DNA from: Leptotrichiaceae bacterium
GTDB taxonomy: Bacteria > Fusobacteriota > Fusobacteriia > Fusobacteriales > Leptotrichiaceae
Direction: 5' to 3'
Assembly (NCBI GenBank): GCA_030532815.1
Contig: JAUNKI010000026.1
Location: 1-16,838, forward strand
DNA: 16,838 bases
The notes under the pieces were generated by a model. That model was not told the origin of the DNA. It worked only from the letters and a program-made list of their open reading frames with translations, and did no database searches. How positions within the stretch are numbered: position 1 is the first letter of the stretch; every line of letters starts with the position of its first letter. Position numbers and translations under genes: made by a program. This document shows positions 1 through 7,090 of the stretch, in pieces.

Positions 1-57
1 CGAAGTATTTTTCAGTTACTTACATTAGGTGTTGCACTTGATTTGACAATTCACCTA
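1..57. mobile_element. Probable terminal end of an IS30-family insertion sequence (partial)
   Basis: The stretch from about 30 to 52 (GTTGCACTTGATTTGACAAT followed by TCACC) resembles the terminal inverted repeats I know from IS30-family elements of low-GC bacteria, where a GTTGCACTT...TTTGACAAT block lies just after the transposase stop codon. No transposase is in view; it would lie to the left of the window. The element boundary is set by resemblance only and is uncertain by several bases. The ABC ATPase gene ends about 40 bases away, so the insertion sits just downstream of that operon. The second inverted repeat was not found in the window. Confidence 0.5.
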
Positions 58-98
58 CAAAAAAGGTTGGAATTACACGACAATAAGCCCTCACAAAA

Positions 99-1109
99 TT
101 ATTCCTCTCTCAATATTTCTCCTTTTCTTAAATCTCCTCTCATTTTCTGAATAATATTATCCATTTCTTCAAGCTTTTTGAGGATTTTTTTTTCTTCGGA
201 ACTTGTTTCTATTATTTTGGATATTCCGCCATTTTTTATTATAATTCTTTTATGGGCTATCAGTGCCAATGTCGGGTCATGAGTAGCCATCAATACTATC
301 TTATCTGAAGATACAAGTAAATCAAGAGCCTTTTTCCTGTCAATTCCCGCATTTTCTATTTCATCTATAAGAACTATGGGAGATGAACTTAAAATAGCAG
401 TGTCAGCTATCATAAGAGCCCTCGACTGACCTCCGCTCAGTGCAGTAACCGGAGTATCAAGGTTAAACTGCTCCCCTGCAAGCTTATTAGCTTCCTCTAT
501 AATCCTGTCGGTTACTTCTTTTATATTGTCGATCATTCGGCTTTTTGCATGAAGTTCCAGAAATTCCCTTACTGATAAATCCATTACAAAATTCATATTT
601 TGAGATAGTTGAGCTACCAGTTTGTTATTTGAGGAATATCTCCATTTTTTATCAGGTAGTTCATTATTTATAAGTATTTCCCTCTGTGTAGGTGTATCTC
701 TCTGAGCCGTCCATTCAATATCGGCAAGAAGTCTTGATTTTCCTGAGCCTGTAGGTCCCACTATGGAAATTATTTCAGACTTGTGTATATCAAGCCTCTC
801 AAATCCTTCAGGATTGCCTGACTTATCTTTTCCCGGAATAATTGTAAGTACTTCAACACCTTTATCTTCTTCCATTCCGAGAAAAAGTTTCATCTGTTCT
901 ATATATTCCACAAGACTTTCTTTAAGTTTTTCAATATCAAGAGCCGTATCTTCTATTTCCTCTTCAGTAAGTTCTCCTAAAAATTCATTAAATGTCTTAT
1001 TTTCATGTCCGTTTATATTAATGGCATTTTCAGAAAAAAAAGTTTCTGCAAAGGGATATTTTAAAAGAAGTTCTCTAATTTTCAGTTCGTTAACGGGACT
1101 TTTACTCAT
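99..1109 (-). CDS. Soluble ABC-type ATPase with N-terminal DUF1858-like domain
   Basis: Cytoplasmic ATP-binding cassette protein, about 336 residues, with no membrane segments. Numbering from the GTG at 1112: a helical N-terminal domain at about 7-75 (KYPFAETFF motif at 18-26) resembles DUF1858. The cassette follows: Walker A GPTGSGKS (119-126), Q-loop region near 167-174, signature LSGGQ (225-229), Walker B IVLIDE (246-251) and switch His278. All catalytic elements are present, so it should be active. I place the start at ATG 1109 because GGGAGG lies 5 bases upstream of it and only 2 bases from the GTG at 1112. The gene overlaps the end of the GTPase gene, indicating translational coupling. 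No permease is encoded nearby, so an ordinary importer is unlikely unless a distant permease is used; a chaperone or cofactor-insertion ATPase is an alternative. The biochemical class is secure, the role unknown. Confidence 0.9.
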   Translation of the reverse strand: MSKSPVNELKIRELLLKYPFAETFFSENAININGHENKTFNEFLGELTEEEIEDTALDIEKLKESLVEYIEQMKLFLGMEEDKGVEVLTIIPGKDKSGNPEGFERLDIHKSEIISIVGPTGSGKSRLLADIEWTAQRDTPTQREILINNELPDKKWRYSSNNKLVAQLSQNMNFVMDLSVREFLELHAKSRMIDNIKEVTDRIIEEANKLAGEQFNLDTPVTALSGGQSRALMIADTAILSSSPIVLIDEIENAGIDRKKALDLLVSSDKIVLMATHDPTLALIAHKRIIIKNGGISKIIETSSEEKKILKKLEEMDNIIQKMRGDLRKGEILREE

Positions 1110-1803
1110 CACTACCTCCCAAGTTCATTTTCCTTACGTTTCCCATCTGATATTTCTCCCCTATTCTCGTTTCTCCCAGACAGTATGAACACAGGGCTGA
1201 AGGCATAGGGAATCTGAGTTTTTTCCCCTGTACGGTTTCTATTTCTTTTTCCTTTTCATAGAGAAGAGTGCTTAGTTCATATGCTCCCTGCCCTGTAAGT
1301 CCGTTCACATGCATTGTGATTGCAGTGGGATTTACGGAATTTACCCTTGAAGCAAATACTTCTCTTTCAGCCTGAGAAACTATGTCACCTTTTGTAATAA
1401 TGACAATATCTGCAGATTTAAGCATCGGTCCTATTTTTTTAGGCGTATTTATTCCCGACAGATTATCAATTACGCATATTCCCTTTATATCCTTTATATA
1501 CGGAGAACATCTGTTACAAAGTCCGGCTGATTCTGTAATAAGCATGGACAGTCCCAGACTTCTACCCCATTGAACAACTTCCTCTATATTCGACACGAAA
1601 AAATGATCCGGACATAATGCTCCTGAAAGACCTTTTTTTACAGGAATTCCCGCTTTTTCATACAATATATCGTCATCTGTATACAGACAGTCAAATTTTA
1701 CAACTCCTACTGACATTCCCTGCTGTTTCAAAGCATCAACCGTTTTTAAAATAACACTGGTCTTTCCTGATGACGGTGGTCCTGAAACTACTACTAAATT
1801 CAT
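1102..1803 (-). CDS. Cys-containing P-loop GTPase, UreG/HypB/CobW-like
   Basis: A 233-residue SIMIBI-type P-loop protein, probably a GTPase in metal-centre assembly or metal delivery. Visible motifs are Walker A GPPSSGKT (8-15), a switch-like segment around D38-C39, the ESAGLC segment (91-96) where HypB/UreG relatives carry their Walker B/Mg region, and TKGD (137-140) in place of the guanine-specifying NKxD. Cysteines are paired as CNRC (96-99) and CSYC (205-208), with further Cys at 39, 64 and 110, which suggests a metal or Fe-S site. Its start has a strong GGAGGAAG ribosome site. It lies 57 bases after the binding-protein gene and overlaps the ATPase gene by a few bases, so the three belong to one transcript. 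It does not match HypB, UreG or CobW well enough for a gene name. Confidence 0.85.
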   Translation of the reverse strand: MNLVVVSGPPSSGKTSVILKTVDALKQQGMSVGVVKFDCLYTDDDILYEKAGIPVKKGLSGALCPDHFFVSNIEEVVQWGRSLGLSMLITESAGLCNRCSPYIKDIKGICVIDNLSGINTPKKIGPMLKSADIVIITKGDIVSQAEREVFASRVNSVNPTAITMHVNGLTGQGAYELSTLLYEKEKEIETVQGKKLRFPMPSALCSYCLGETRIGEKYQMGNVRKMNLGGSDE

Positions 1804-1860
1804 ATTTTCTTCCTCCGTTTTTCCATTTAAAATAGTTTTTCTTTTATTTTTATGATTTTT

Positions 1861-3087
1861 TTATAATTTCATAATGGCTTCGTTAAACTCATTTTCACAT
1901 TGTCTGATAAGTCCTCCTACATCATTTCCGTGTATAAAGTCCCAGCCTATCCATTTAAATTTCTGTTCTTCGGTTAAATGGTTATCCACATTGGGATTTG
2001 TTGACGGAAATTTCCCATTTGCGGAAAATAATGTGCCTATTTCCTCTGACATGAAGAAATCTATAAAAGGTCTGACTTTATCCTTTTTCGCTTTTTTCGC
2101 TATCATAAATATAGGACTCAGCAGTGCCCCGTCTTTAGGCCACACAGCTTCAAGGTCAGTCGCCCCTGTCAACATCTGCGTAAAGAAATAAGGAATTATA
2201 CTGACTGCCGGAGCATCTCCGCTTTTTCCTTTTGCTTTTACCATCTGTGCAGGATGAAGATTTTTTTTATAGGATCTTGCAAGTTTATGTATCCCTTCAG
2301 AACCGTGTTCCTTATATATATTAATAATTAAAGCATTGAACAGATCCAGATCATTCATGGGAAGTGCCACTGAATCTTCAAACTCCTCACTTAATATCTC
2401 TTCCCATGTTTCAGGCACTTTTCTGTCTCCCAGTACCGTTTTATTTATTAAAAATACCGCAGGGACTACTCCCATTATTGCATACTGTTTTTTAGGGTCC
2501 CGTAAATCTATCTCATCATTACAGAAATCTTTGTTCATTTCATCGAGATATGTTTCAAATATACCTTTTTCCATATACTGCCCCATAAGCTCCTTATCAA
2601 AAAACAATTCAAACCCTGCAGACAGAAGTATATCGGACACTTTATCGGGATTTCCCGTCTTTACTTTATCCACTACCCAGTCCAATCCTAAATTTGCCGA
2701 CTGGAGTTCATAGGCTATTTTATAATCTTCTTTGGTATTTCTTTCATTTACCCAGTTTTTAATACCTTCCATAAGAGGTATTCTTATAGGACAGGGCAAT
2801 ACACCTTCTATAAGAATATCTCCTTCGGAATTTTCTTTTCTTCCTTCCAGTGAAATATCCGTATCACTGTCCTTTTCAAGAAATGCCGCAAGTTTTTCTT
2901 CAAATAATTCAGAATTTATTTTTTTTGCCTTAAGTGCCATTCCGAGATTTATATTTTTTGCCATTGATTCAAACATCTGTCTGTTTTTCAGCTGTTCAAA
3001 GCCGTTTGCTATGAAAAAATCAAGAGCTTCAGGATATTTTTCCACAATCTGATACAACGTATCGTTTAAACTGAAAAATTTATTCAT
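1861..3087 (-). CDS. DUF1858-like domain fused to a substrate-binding-protein fold, no signal peptide
   Basis: A 408-residue protein. Residues 1-70 (TLYQIVEKYPEALDFFIANG near the start) match the DUF1858 pattern: a helix, the KYPEA turn, then a glycine-ended helix. From about 90 to the end it looks like a periplasmic type-2 binding protein of the iron/thiamine/spermidine class: an opening ILIEGVLPCPIR strand, a VPAVFLINK hinge-like segment (208-216), PETWEEIL (225-232), a conserved PYFFTQML (299-306), and FSANGKFPSTNP (354-365) near the end. There is no signal peptide, lipobox or membrane segment, so it should be cytoplasmic, which is unusual for this fold. A strong AAAGGGAGATG ribosome site supports the start. 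It is the first gene of the three-gene unit, with its own promoter after the tatA terminator. The ligand cannot be told from sequence. Confidence 0.85.
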   Translation of the reverse strand: MNKFFSLNDTLYQIVEKYPEALDFFIANGFEQLKNRQMFESMAKNINLGMALKAKKINSELFEEKLAAFLEKDSDTDISLEGRKENSEGDILIEGVLPCPIRIPLMEGIKNWVNERNTKEDYKIAYELQSANLGLDWVVDKVKTGNPDKVSDILLSAGFELFFDKELMGQYMEKGIFETYLDEMNKDFCNDEIDLRDPKKQYAIMGVVPAVFLINKTVLGDRKVPETWEEILSEEFEDSVALPMNDLDLFNALIINIYKEHGSEGIHKLARSYKKNLHPAQMVKAKGKSGDAPAVSIIPYFFTQMLTGATDLEAVWPKDGALLSPIFMIAKKAKKDKVRPFIDFFMSEEIGTLFSANGKFPSTNPNVDNHLTEEQKFKWIGWDFIHGNDVGGLIRQCENEFNEAIMKL

Positions 3088-3156
3088 AAAATTTCATCTC
3101 CCTTTTAATTTCAGAAAATCAATATTAATTTTTATTTTAATTGTTTTACATGTTCA

Positions 3157-3165
3157 ATTATATCA
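3157..3165 (-). promoter_or_regulatory. Extended -10 promoter for the binding-protein/GTPase/ATPase unit
   Basis: On the minus strand the sequence reads TGATATAAT, a perfect extended -10 element, about 70 bases upstream of the binding-protein start codon. No good -35 box lies 16-18 bases upstream, because that place is occupied by the T-tract and stem of the tatA terminator. Extended -10 promoters tolerate this. It gives the downstream unit its own transcription start. Confidence 0.55.
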
Positions 3166-3172
3166 TATATGT

Positions 3173-3204
3173 AAAAAAAATATGTAACTAAAGTTACATA
3201 TTTT
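3173..3204 (-). terminator. Rho-independent terminator after tatA
   Basis: Perfect 12-base inverted repeat AAAATATGTAAC / GTTACATATTTT at 3177-3188 and 3193-3204 with a 4-base loop. On the minus strand the second arm runs directly into eight T residues (3173-3180). It lies about 20 bases after the tatA stop and closes the efe-tat operon. The stem is AT-rich, as expected in this genome. Confidence 0.75.
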
Positions 3205-3221
3205 AAATTTCATTTTTTATT

Positions 3222-3431
3222 TTACACATCCTTATCGGTTTTATCTTTTTCAGTATCATCATTTTTATCGTCATTTTCTCCTGATATCTCCGACATTGAT
3301 TTTTTAAATTCACTGAGCATCTTCCCTACGGATCTTCCCAGTTCAGGTAATCGCTTAGGTCCAAAAATAAGTAATGCTCCCAGTATAAGCACTACCATTC
3401 CCGGTGTTCCTATATCTCTAAAAAATCCCAT
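3222..3431 (-). CDS. tatA: Twin-arginine translocase subunit TatA
   Basis: A 69-residue TatA/E protein that forms the pore-like component of the Tat system, which exports folded proteins. It has the standard plan: a short N-terminus, one membrane helix (about 10-25), the FGPKRLPELGRSVG hinge and amphipathic helix (23-45), and a very charged Asp/Lys-rich tail. The start is supported by AAAGGATAG just upstream, and only 3 bases separate it from tatC. No separate tatB gene is present, so this is a minimal TatAC system in which TatA would do both jobs, as known in many Gram-positive bacteria. Its placement behind efeB and efeU suggests that it serves EfeB. Confidence 0.95.
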   Translation of the reverse strand: MGFFRDIGTPGMVVLILGALLIFGPKRLPELGRSVGKMLSEFKKSMSEISGENDDKNDDTEKDKTDKDV

Positions 3432-3434
3432 ATA

Positions 3435-4145
3435 CTATCCTTTCATTTTTCCATAAATATATTTACATACGGAAACACTTATTTCATAAATTAAAATCAG
3501 CGGAACCGTCATTGCTATGTCACTTATAAAATCTGCAGGCGTTATGACTACTGCAAGAAACAGAAGAAAAAAATATCCGTATCTTCTATTTTTTATAAGG
3601 AAATCCGGTGTCAGAATGTGAAGCGACGTCAGAAAAGCCGTTACTACAGGTAATTCAAATATAACCGCAACAGGTAACGATGTATGTATTACAAATTCCA
3701 AATAATTCTGTGCAGTAACCTGAACACTGAAAAGGTCATCTCCTATGGAAAGCAGCACATTCAGTAATGCAGGTGTCACTATAAAAAAGCCGAACGCCAA
3801 CCCTGAAACAAATAGAATAAAAGTTACCGGTATATATGTCAGTACCGCTTTCGCCTCTTTTTCTTCAAGTCCCGGTTTAATAAACGCCCATAGCTGATAC
3901 CCTGCAAAAGGAAGTGTCAGACTGAAGGCACTTATTCCCGCCAATGTCATATAAATTCCCAGAATATCTTTAGGTCCCAGTACAACAAGCTTTTGAGAAA
4001 AAGGATATGTAAGTATTCTGTAAATATCCGAACAGAATAGCAAACTTATTAAAAAAGCTCCCACAAAAAATATCAGTGTCTTTATCAATCTTTTCCTAAA
4101 TTCACCAAGATGCTCAACAAGTGTCTGTTCTTTCACTTCCTGCAT
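3435..4145 (-). CDS. tatC: Twin-arginine translocase subunit TatC
   Basis: A 236-residue membrane protein, the receptor for twin-arginine signal peptides. The N-terminal LVEHLGEFRKRLI segment (9-21) is the TatC signature, with Phe where Leu is more common in the ELRxRL motif. Six hydrophobic segments follow, and the AVVITPADFISDIAMTVPL region near 199-217 matches the conserved loop before the last helices. Length is normal for the family. The start has GGAAAGGAAT upstream, and the gene lies 34 bases after efeU. Together with tatA it forms a complete minimal translocase in the same operon as a Tat substrate. Confidence 0.95.
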   Translation of the reverse strand: MQEVKEQTLVEHLGEFRKRLIKTLIFFVGAFLISLLFCSDIYRILTYPFSQKLVVLGPKDILGIYMTLAGISAFSLTLPFAGYQLWAFIKPGLEEKEAKAVLTYIPVTFILFVSGLAFGFFIVTPALLNVLLSIGDDLFSVQVTAQNYLEFVIHTSLPVAVIFELPVVTAFLTSLHILTPDFLIKNRRYGYFFLLFLAVVITPADFISDIAMTVPLILIYEISVSVCKYIYGKMKG

Positions 4146-4179
4146 AACATATTCCTTTCCCGTATTTAAATATTAAAAA

Positions 4180-5862
4180 TTATTTTTCTTTTTTCAGAGT
4201 TATACATGTAATTAAAATAATAAACGCAATCTGACTTATAAGGACTTCCCAATTTGCATAAATACCGAGTATTTCCACTGTCGGTATAAAATGTACTATA
4301 TGTAAAGGTATAATCCCCACAACCTGAAGCATATGAATACTTACTCCGAGCATTTTAAATGCAAGGAAATAAATTGTCCATGTCAGTATAAAAAATATTC
4401 TGTGGACTTTTATCCTTGAAGAAGTATATATAAGAATAAGTGCAATAATTACAAGTATTCCCAATGCTGCAACAATACCGATAATTAAATTTTTCATTGA
4501 AATCAACGGAAGAATTCCTGCATAAAATAAAATTGTTTCAGCTCCTTCTCTGAATACTGCCAGAAAACTCAAAGCAAACATGGAAACAAAACTTCCCGTA
4601 CTTACTACGACATTCATTTTCTTTTCCATATATTCATTCCATGCTTTTACAGAAGACTTGCTATGCAGCCATACGCCTATTCCGATCATCATAATAACGG
4701 CGAAAATACCTACTACTCCTTCCAATATTTCACGGTTTGTTCCTGAAGATACGGCAGGGAAAAGTTTCTGAAGTGCAACGGCAATTACGACACTTGCCGT
4801 AATTCCTGCAGCAGCTCCTGAATAAACCCATTTCAGCCCTTTTTTCTGATTTGCAGCTTTTAATCCTCCGACTAAAGCCAGTACAATCAGAAGTGCTTCG
4901 ACTCCTTCACGAAGAAGTATGAACATCGCATCTGCAAAGGTATATTCAGCTTTGGTGTCAATCTGGGAAAGCTCCGTTATAAGTTTCTGCAGCTGTTCCT
5001 GATATTCCTTTTCTTCCCCTTTTACCATTATTATCGGGGTCTGAGTTTCGACTTTTGTATACAAGGCACCGTTACGTGTACTCACATCTCCTTCCACTAC
5101 AGGCCATACTTGAATAAACTTCCTTATTTTTACCTGCCCTGCTGACTTATCTCCTGTTTCAAAGGCTTTCAGTCCTTCTTCCAGCAGATCTATTGCTTCC
5201 TTCAGTGTTATTTTTTCAGTATTTTTTTCGATTTTTTTTCCGTCCAGAAATTCCTGAATTCCCGTTTTCAGCTCATTGAAGGAATTCATAACACTGTCAT
5301 AATCAAAAGGCTCCACTTCCATTGAACTTCTTAAAAAGGACATGGCGGTTTCAATTTTTCCGTAATAGGCTATGTCTTTACTTCTGATAACCCACTCGTT
5401 CCTTGTCCAGACACCGTTGTATTTTAAATATTCCTTTTTCATTGCTTCAATATCTTTAGTCTTTATAACTTTTTCCAAATTATCCAGAGCAGGATATATT
5501 TTTGCCTTAAAGTTTTTTTTCACCTGAACTTCATCAATAGGGTTCTGCTCCTTTTCAAATTCAAGAAGTTCTTTAGCTACTTCCCTCAGATCATTTTCAG
5601 TTACGGAATTTATTTTGTCAAGACGTTCCTGTACTTTAATTCCCTGAGGAGAATTTGAATTTTTTACCGAAACGAAATTTTCTTTTATTTCTTTTATAAG
5701 TTTTTCCGCTTCCTTCTGATCACCTTTTTGCAGTGCAGTATTTGCATCAGTTATTTTAATATAAAATTCACTATAACTTTCTTTTCCCGCAATAGTTATA
5801 CAGAAGAAAAGAAAACAGATAAACATCATAATAGGGATTTTATTCAAATAATTTCTGTCCAA
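4180..5862 (-). CDS. efeU: FTR1-family iron permease with large N-terminal extracytoplasmic domain
   Basis: A 560-residue iron permease of the FTR1/EfeU family, moving iron across the cytoplasmic membrane. A signal peptide or anchor helix (about 9-26) leads into a roughly 280-residue helical, Lys/Glu-rich extracytoplasmic region. The C-terminal part (about 305-556) has about seven membrane helices with the two family motifs REGVE (318-322) and REGAE (438-442), whose glutamates bind iron in the family. The start is a TTG at 5862, chosen because AAGGGG lies 6 bases upstream; the first ATG is eleven codons later. It overlaps efeB by 23 bases, so translation is coupled. It is much longer than the about 280-residue E. 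coli EfeU, because of the N-terminal domain. Confidence 0.92.
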   Translation of the reverse strand: MDRNYLNKIPIMMFICFLFFCITIAGKESYSEFYIKITDANTALQKGDQKEAEKLIKEIKENFVSVKNSNSPQGIKVQERLDKINSVTENDLREVAKELLEFEKEQNPIDEVQVKKNFKAKIYPALDNLEKVIKTKDIEAMKKEYLKYNGVWTRNEWVIRSKDIAYYGKIETAMSFLRSSMEVEPFDYDSVMNSFNELKTGIQEFLDGKKIEKNTEKITLKEAIDLLEEGLKAFETGDKSAGQVKIRKFIQVWPVVEGDVSTRNGALYTKVETQTPIIMVKGEEKEYQEQLQKLITELSQIDTKAEYTFADAMFILLREGVEALLIVLALVGGLKAANQKKGLKWVYSGAAAGITASVVIAVALQKLFPAVSSGTNREILEGVVGIFAVIMMIGIGVWLHSKSSVKAWNEYMEKKMNVVVSTGSFVSMFALSFLAVFREGAETILFYAGILPLISMKNLIIGIVAALGILVIIALILIYTSSRIKVHRIFFILTWTIYFLAFKMLGVSIHMLQVVGIIPLHIVHFIPTVEILGIYANWEVLISQIAFIILITCITLKKEK

Positions 5863-7078
5863 TATATTCCCCTTTCCTTATTCCTCCGAAACAGGCAAAA
5901 ATACCCGTACCTATATGGGTAATATATTCGTTCAGTTTATCTTCACTTCCAAGACTGTTCTGAATTTTAATAAACTGTTCAGGGTCTTTCTGAAAGCAGA
6001 TAAATAACAGTCCCGCATCAAACTGTCCGCTTATTTCATTAATTCCGTCCGAATATGAAAAAGCTCTCCTGCATATTTTCGTTTCGGCCTTTTTTGCAAG
6101 AAACACATGAGAATCTACAGGAAGTACGGGATTTCCGTCGGCACCCTTTTTATTTATATCTATTTCGGCAAATTCATCGGTTTCTCCGAAAGGAGCTCCG
6201 CTTTCCTTGTATCTTCCGAATGTATTCTCCTGTTCCTGTAAATTGGTTCTGTCCCATGTTTCAAGATGCATCTGTATCCGTCTTACGATAAGATATGTTC
6301 CGTCCTTTAGCCAATTATTTTTATCATACCATACTACATCATTAAAATCTTTTTCCTTTCTCGGATTTTCAGTTCCGTCTTTAAAACCGAACAGATTTCT
6401 CGGAGTTTCTTTTCCGTTACCTATAGGAAGAAAACCTGACTGACTCCATTTTAAAGTGACTAAAGCACGTCCCTTACGGACAAGATTTCTGACAGCATGG
6501 AATGCCACCTGTTCATCATCGGCACATGCCTGAATGCATATATCTCCACCTTTATATTTGTCTTGTATCTGATCTCTCGGAAAATGGGGAAGATTTTTAA
6601 ATTCAGGAAGTTTTTTCCCGTCCAGTTTCAGCTTATCCAGAAATGCAGGACTTACTCCGAATGTCACAGTCAGGCGGTAAGGGTTCATACCTACTGTTTC
6701 TCCCGTATCCTTAGGGGGGAGCAGACGATTTTTCAGCTCAGCTCCTACCAGTTCCCCTTTCATCAGTTTTTCTGTATATTCCGTCCATTCCTTAAACATT
6801 TCCATAATTTCGCTTTTATTTTCCGAATGCAGGTCCAACACTGCAAAATATACGTTTCTCTGTGCAGGAGTAGCTATTCCCGACTGATGTTTCCCGTAAA
6901 AGGAAATTTCTTCATTTCCTTCCAGATGTCCCGTATCATTTCCGAACATACCTGACAGAACAGCTCCCATACTTCCTGCTCCCACTGCTATTCCTGCTCC
7001 TGCAATACCCGCTTTTTTCAGAAAATCACGACGCGATATTTTTTTATCAAGCCATTTTTCATCATTATTATCTTTCAT
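5840..7078 (-). CDS. efeB: DyP-type haem peroxidase EfeB with Tat signal peptide
   Basis: A 412-residue dye-decolorising peroxidase, the haem enzyme of the EfeUOB iron-uptake system. The twin-arginine motif SRRDFLKKA (15-23) followed by a Gly/Ala-rich hydrophobic stretch marks it for Tat export. The DyP signature GFKDGTENPR (231-240) includes the distal Asp234; His324 in DSHVFLAKK is the probable proximal haem ligand, and RRAFSYSDG (337-345) matches the conserved C-terminal block. Length and order fit the EfeB subfamily. The start is backed by AGAGGTAGGAT. It lies 12 bases after efeO and overlaps efeU. In the family the enzyme is proposed to act on ferrous iron or haem outside the membrane. 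Confidence 0.95.
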   Translation of the reverse strand: MKDNNDEKWLDKKISRRDFLKKAGIAGAGIAVGAGSMGAVLSGMFGNDTGHLEGNEEISFYGKHQSGIATPAQRNVYFAVLDLHSENKSEIMEMFKEWTEYTEKLMKGELVGAELKNRLLPPKDTGETVGMNPYRLTVTFGVSPAFLDKLKLDGKKLPEFKNLPHFPRDQIQDKYKGGDICIQACADDEQVAFHAVRNLVRKGRALVTLKWSQSGFLPIGNGKETPRNLFGFKDGTENPRKEKDFNDVVWYDKNNWLKDGTYLIVRRIQMHLETWDRTNLQEQENTFGRYKESGAPFGETDEFAEIDINKKGADGNPVLPVDSHVFLAKKAETKICRRAFSYSDGINEISGQFDAGLLFICFQKDPEQFIKIQNSLGSEDKLNEYITHIGTGIFACFGGIRKGEYIGQKLFE

Positions 7079-7090
7079 TATCCTACCTCT

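Noticed and set aside
763..1188. 141-codon plus-strand frame over the ATPase gene
   Set aside because: Antisense to a protein with full ABC motifs, Ser/Phe-rich translation, no ribosome site; a shadow frame.
6055..6955. Several plus-strand frames (78-152 codons) over efeB
   Set aside because: Antisense to a well-conserved DyP peroxidase, with no recognisable domains and no ribosome sites.
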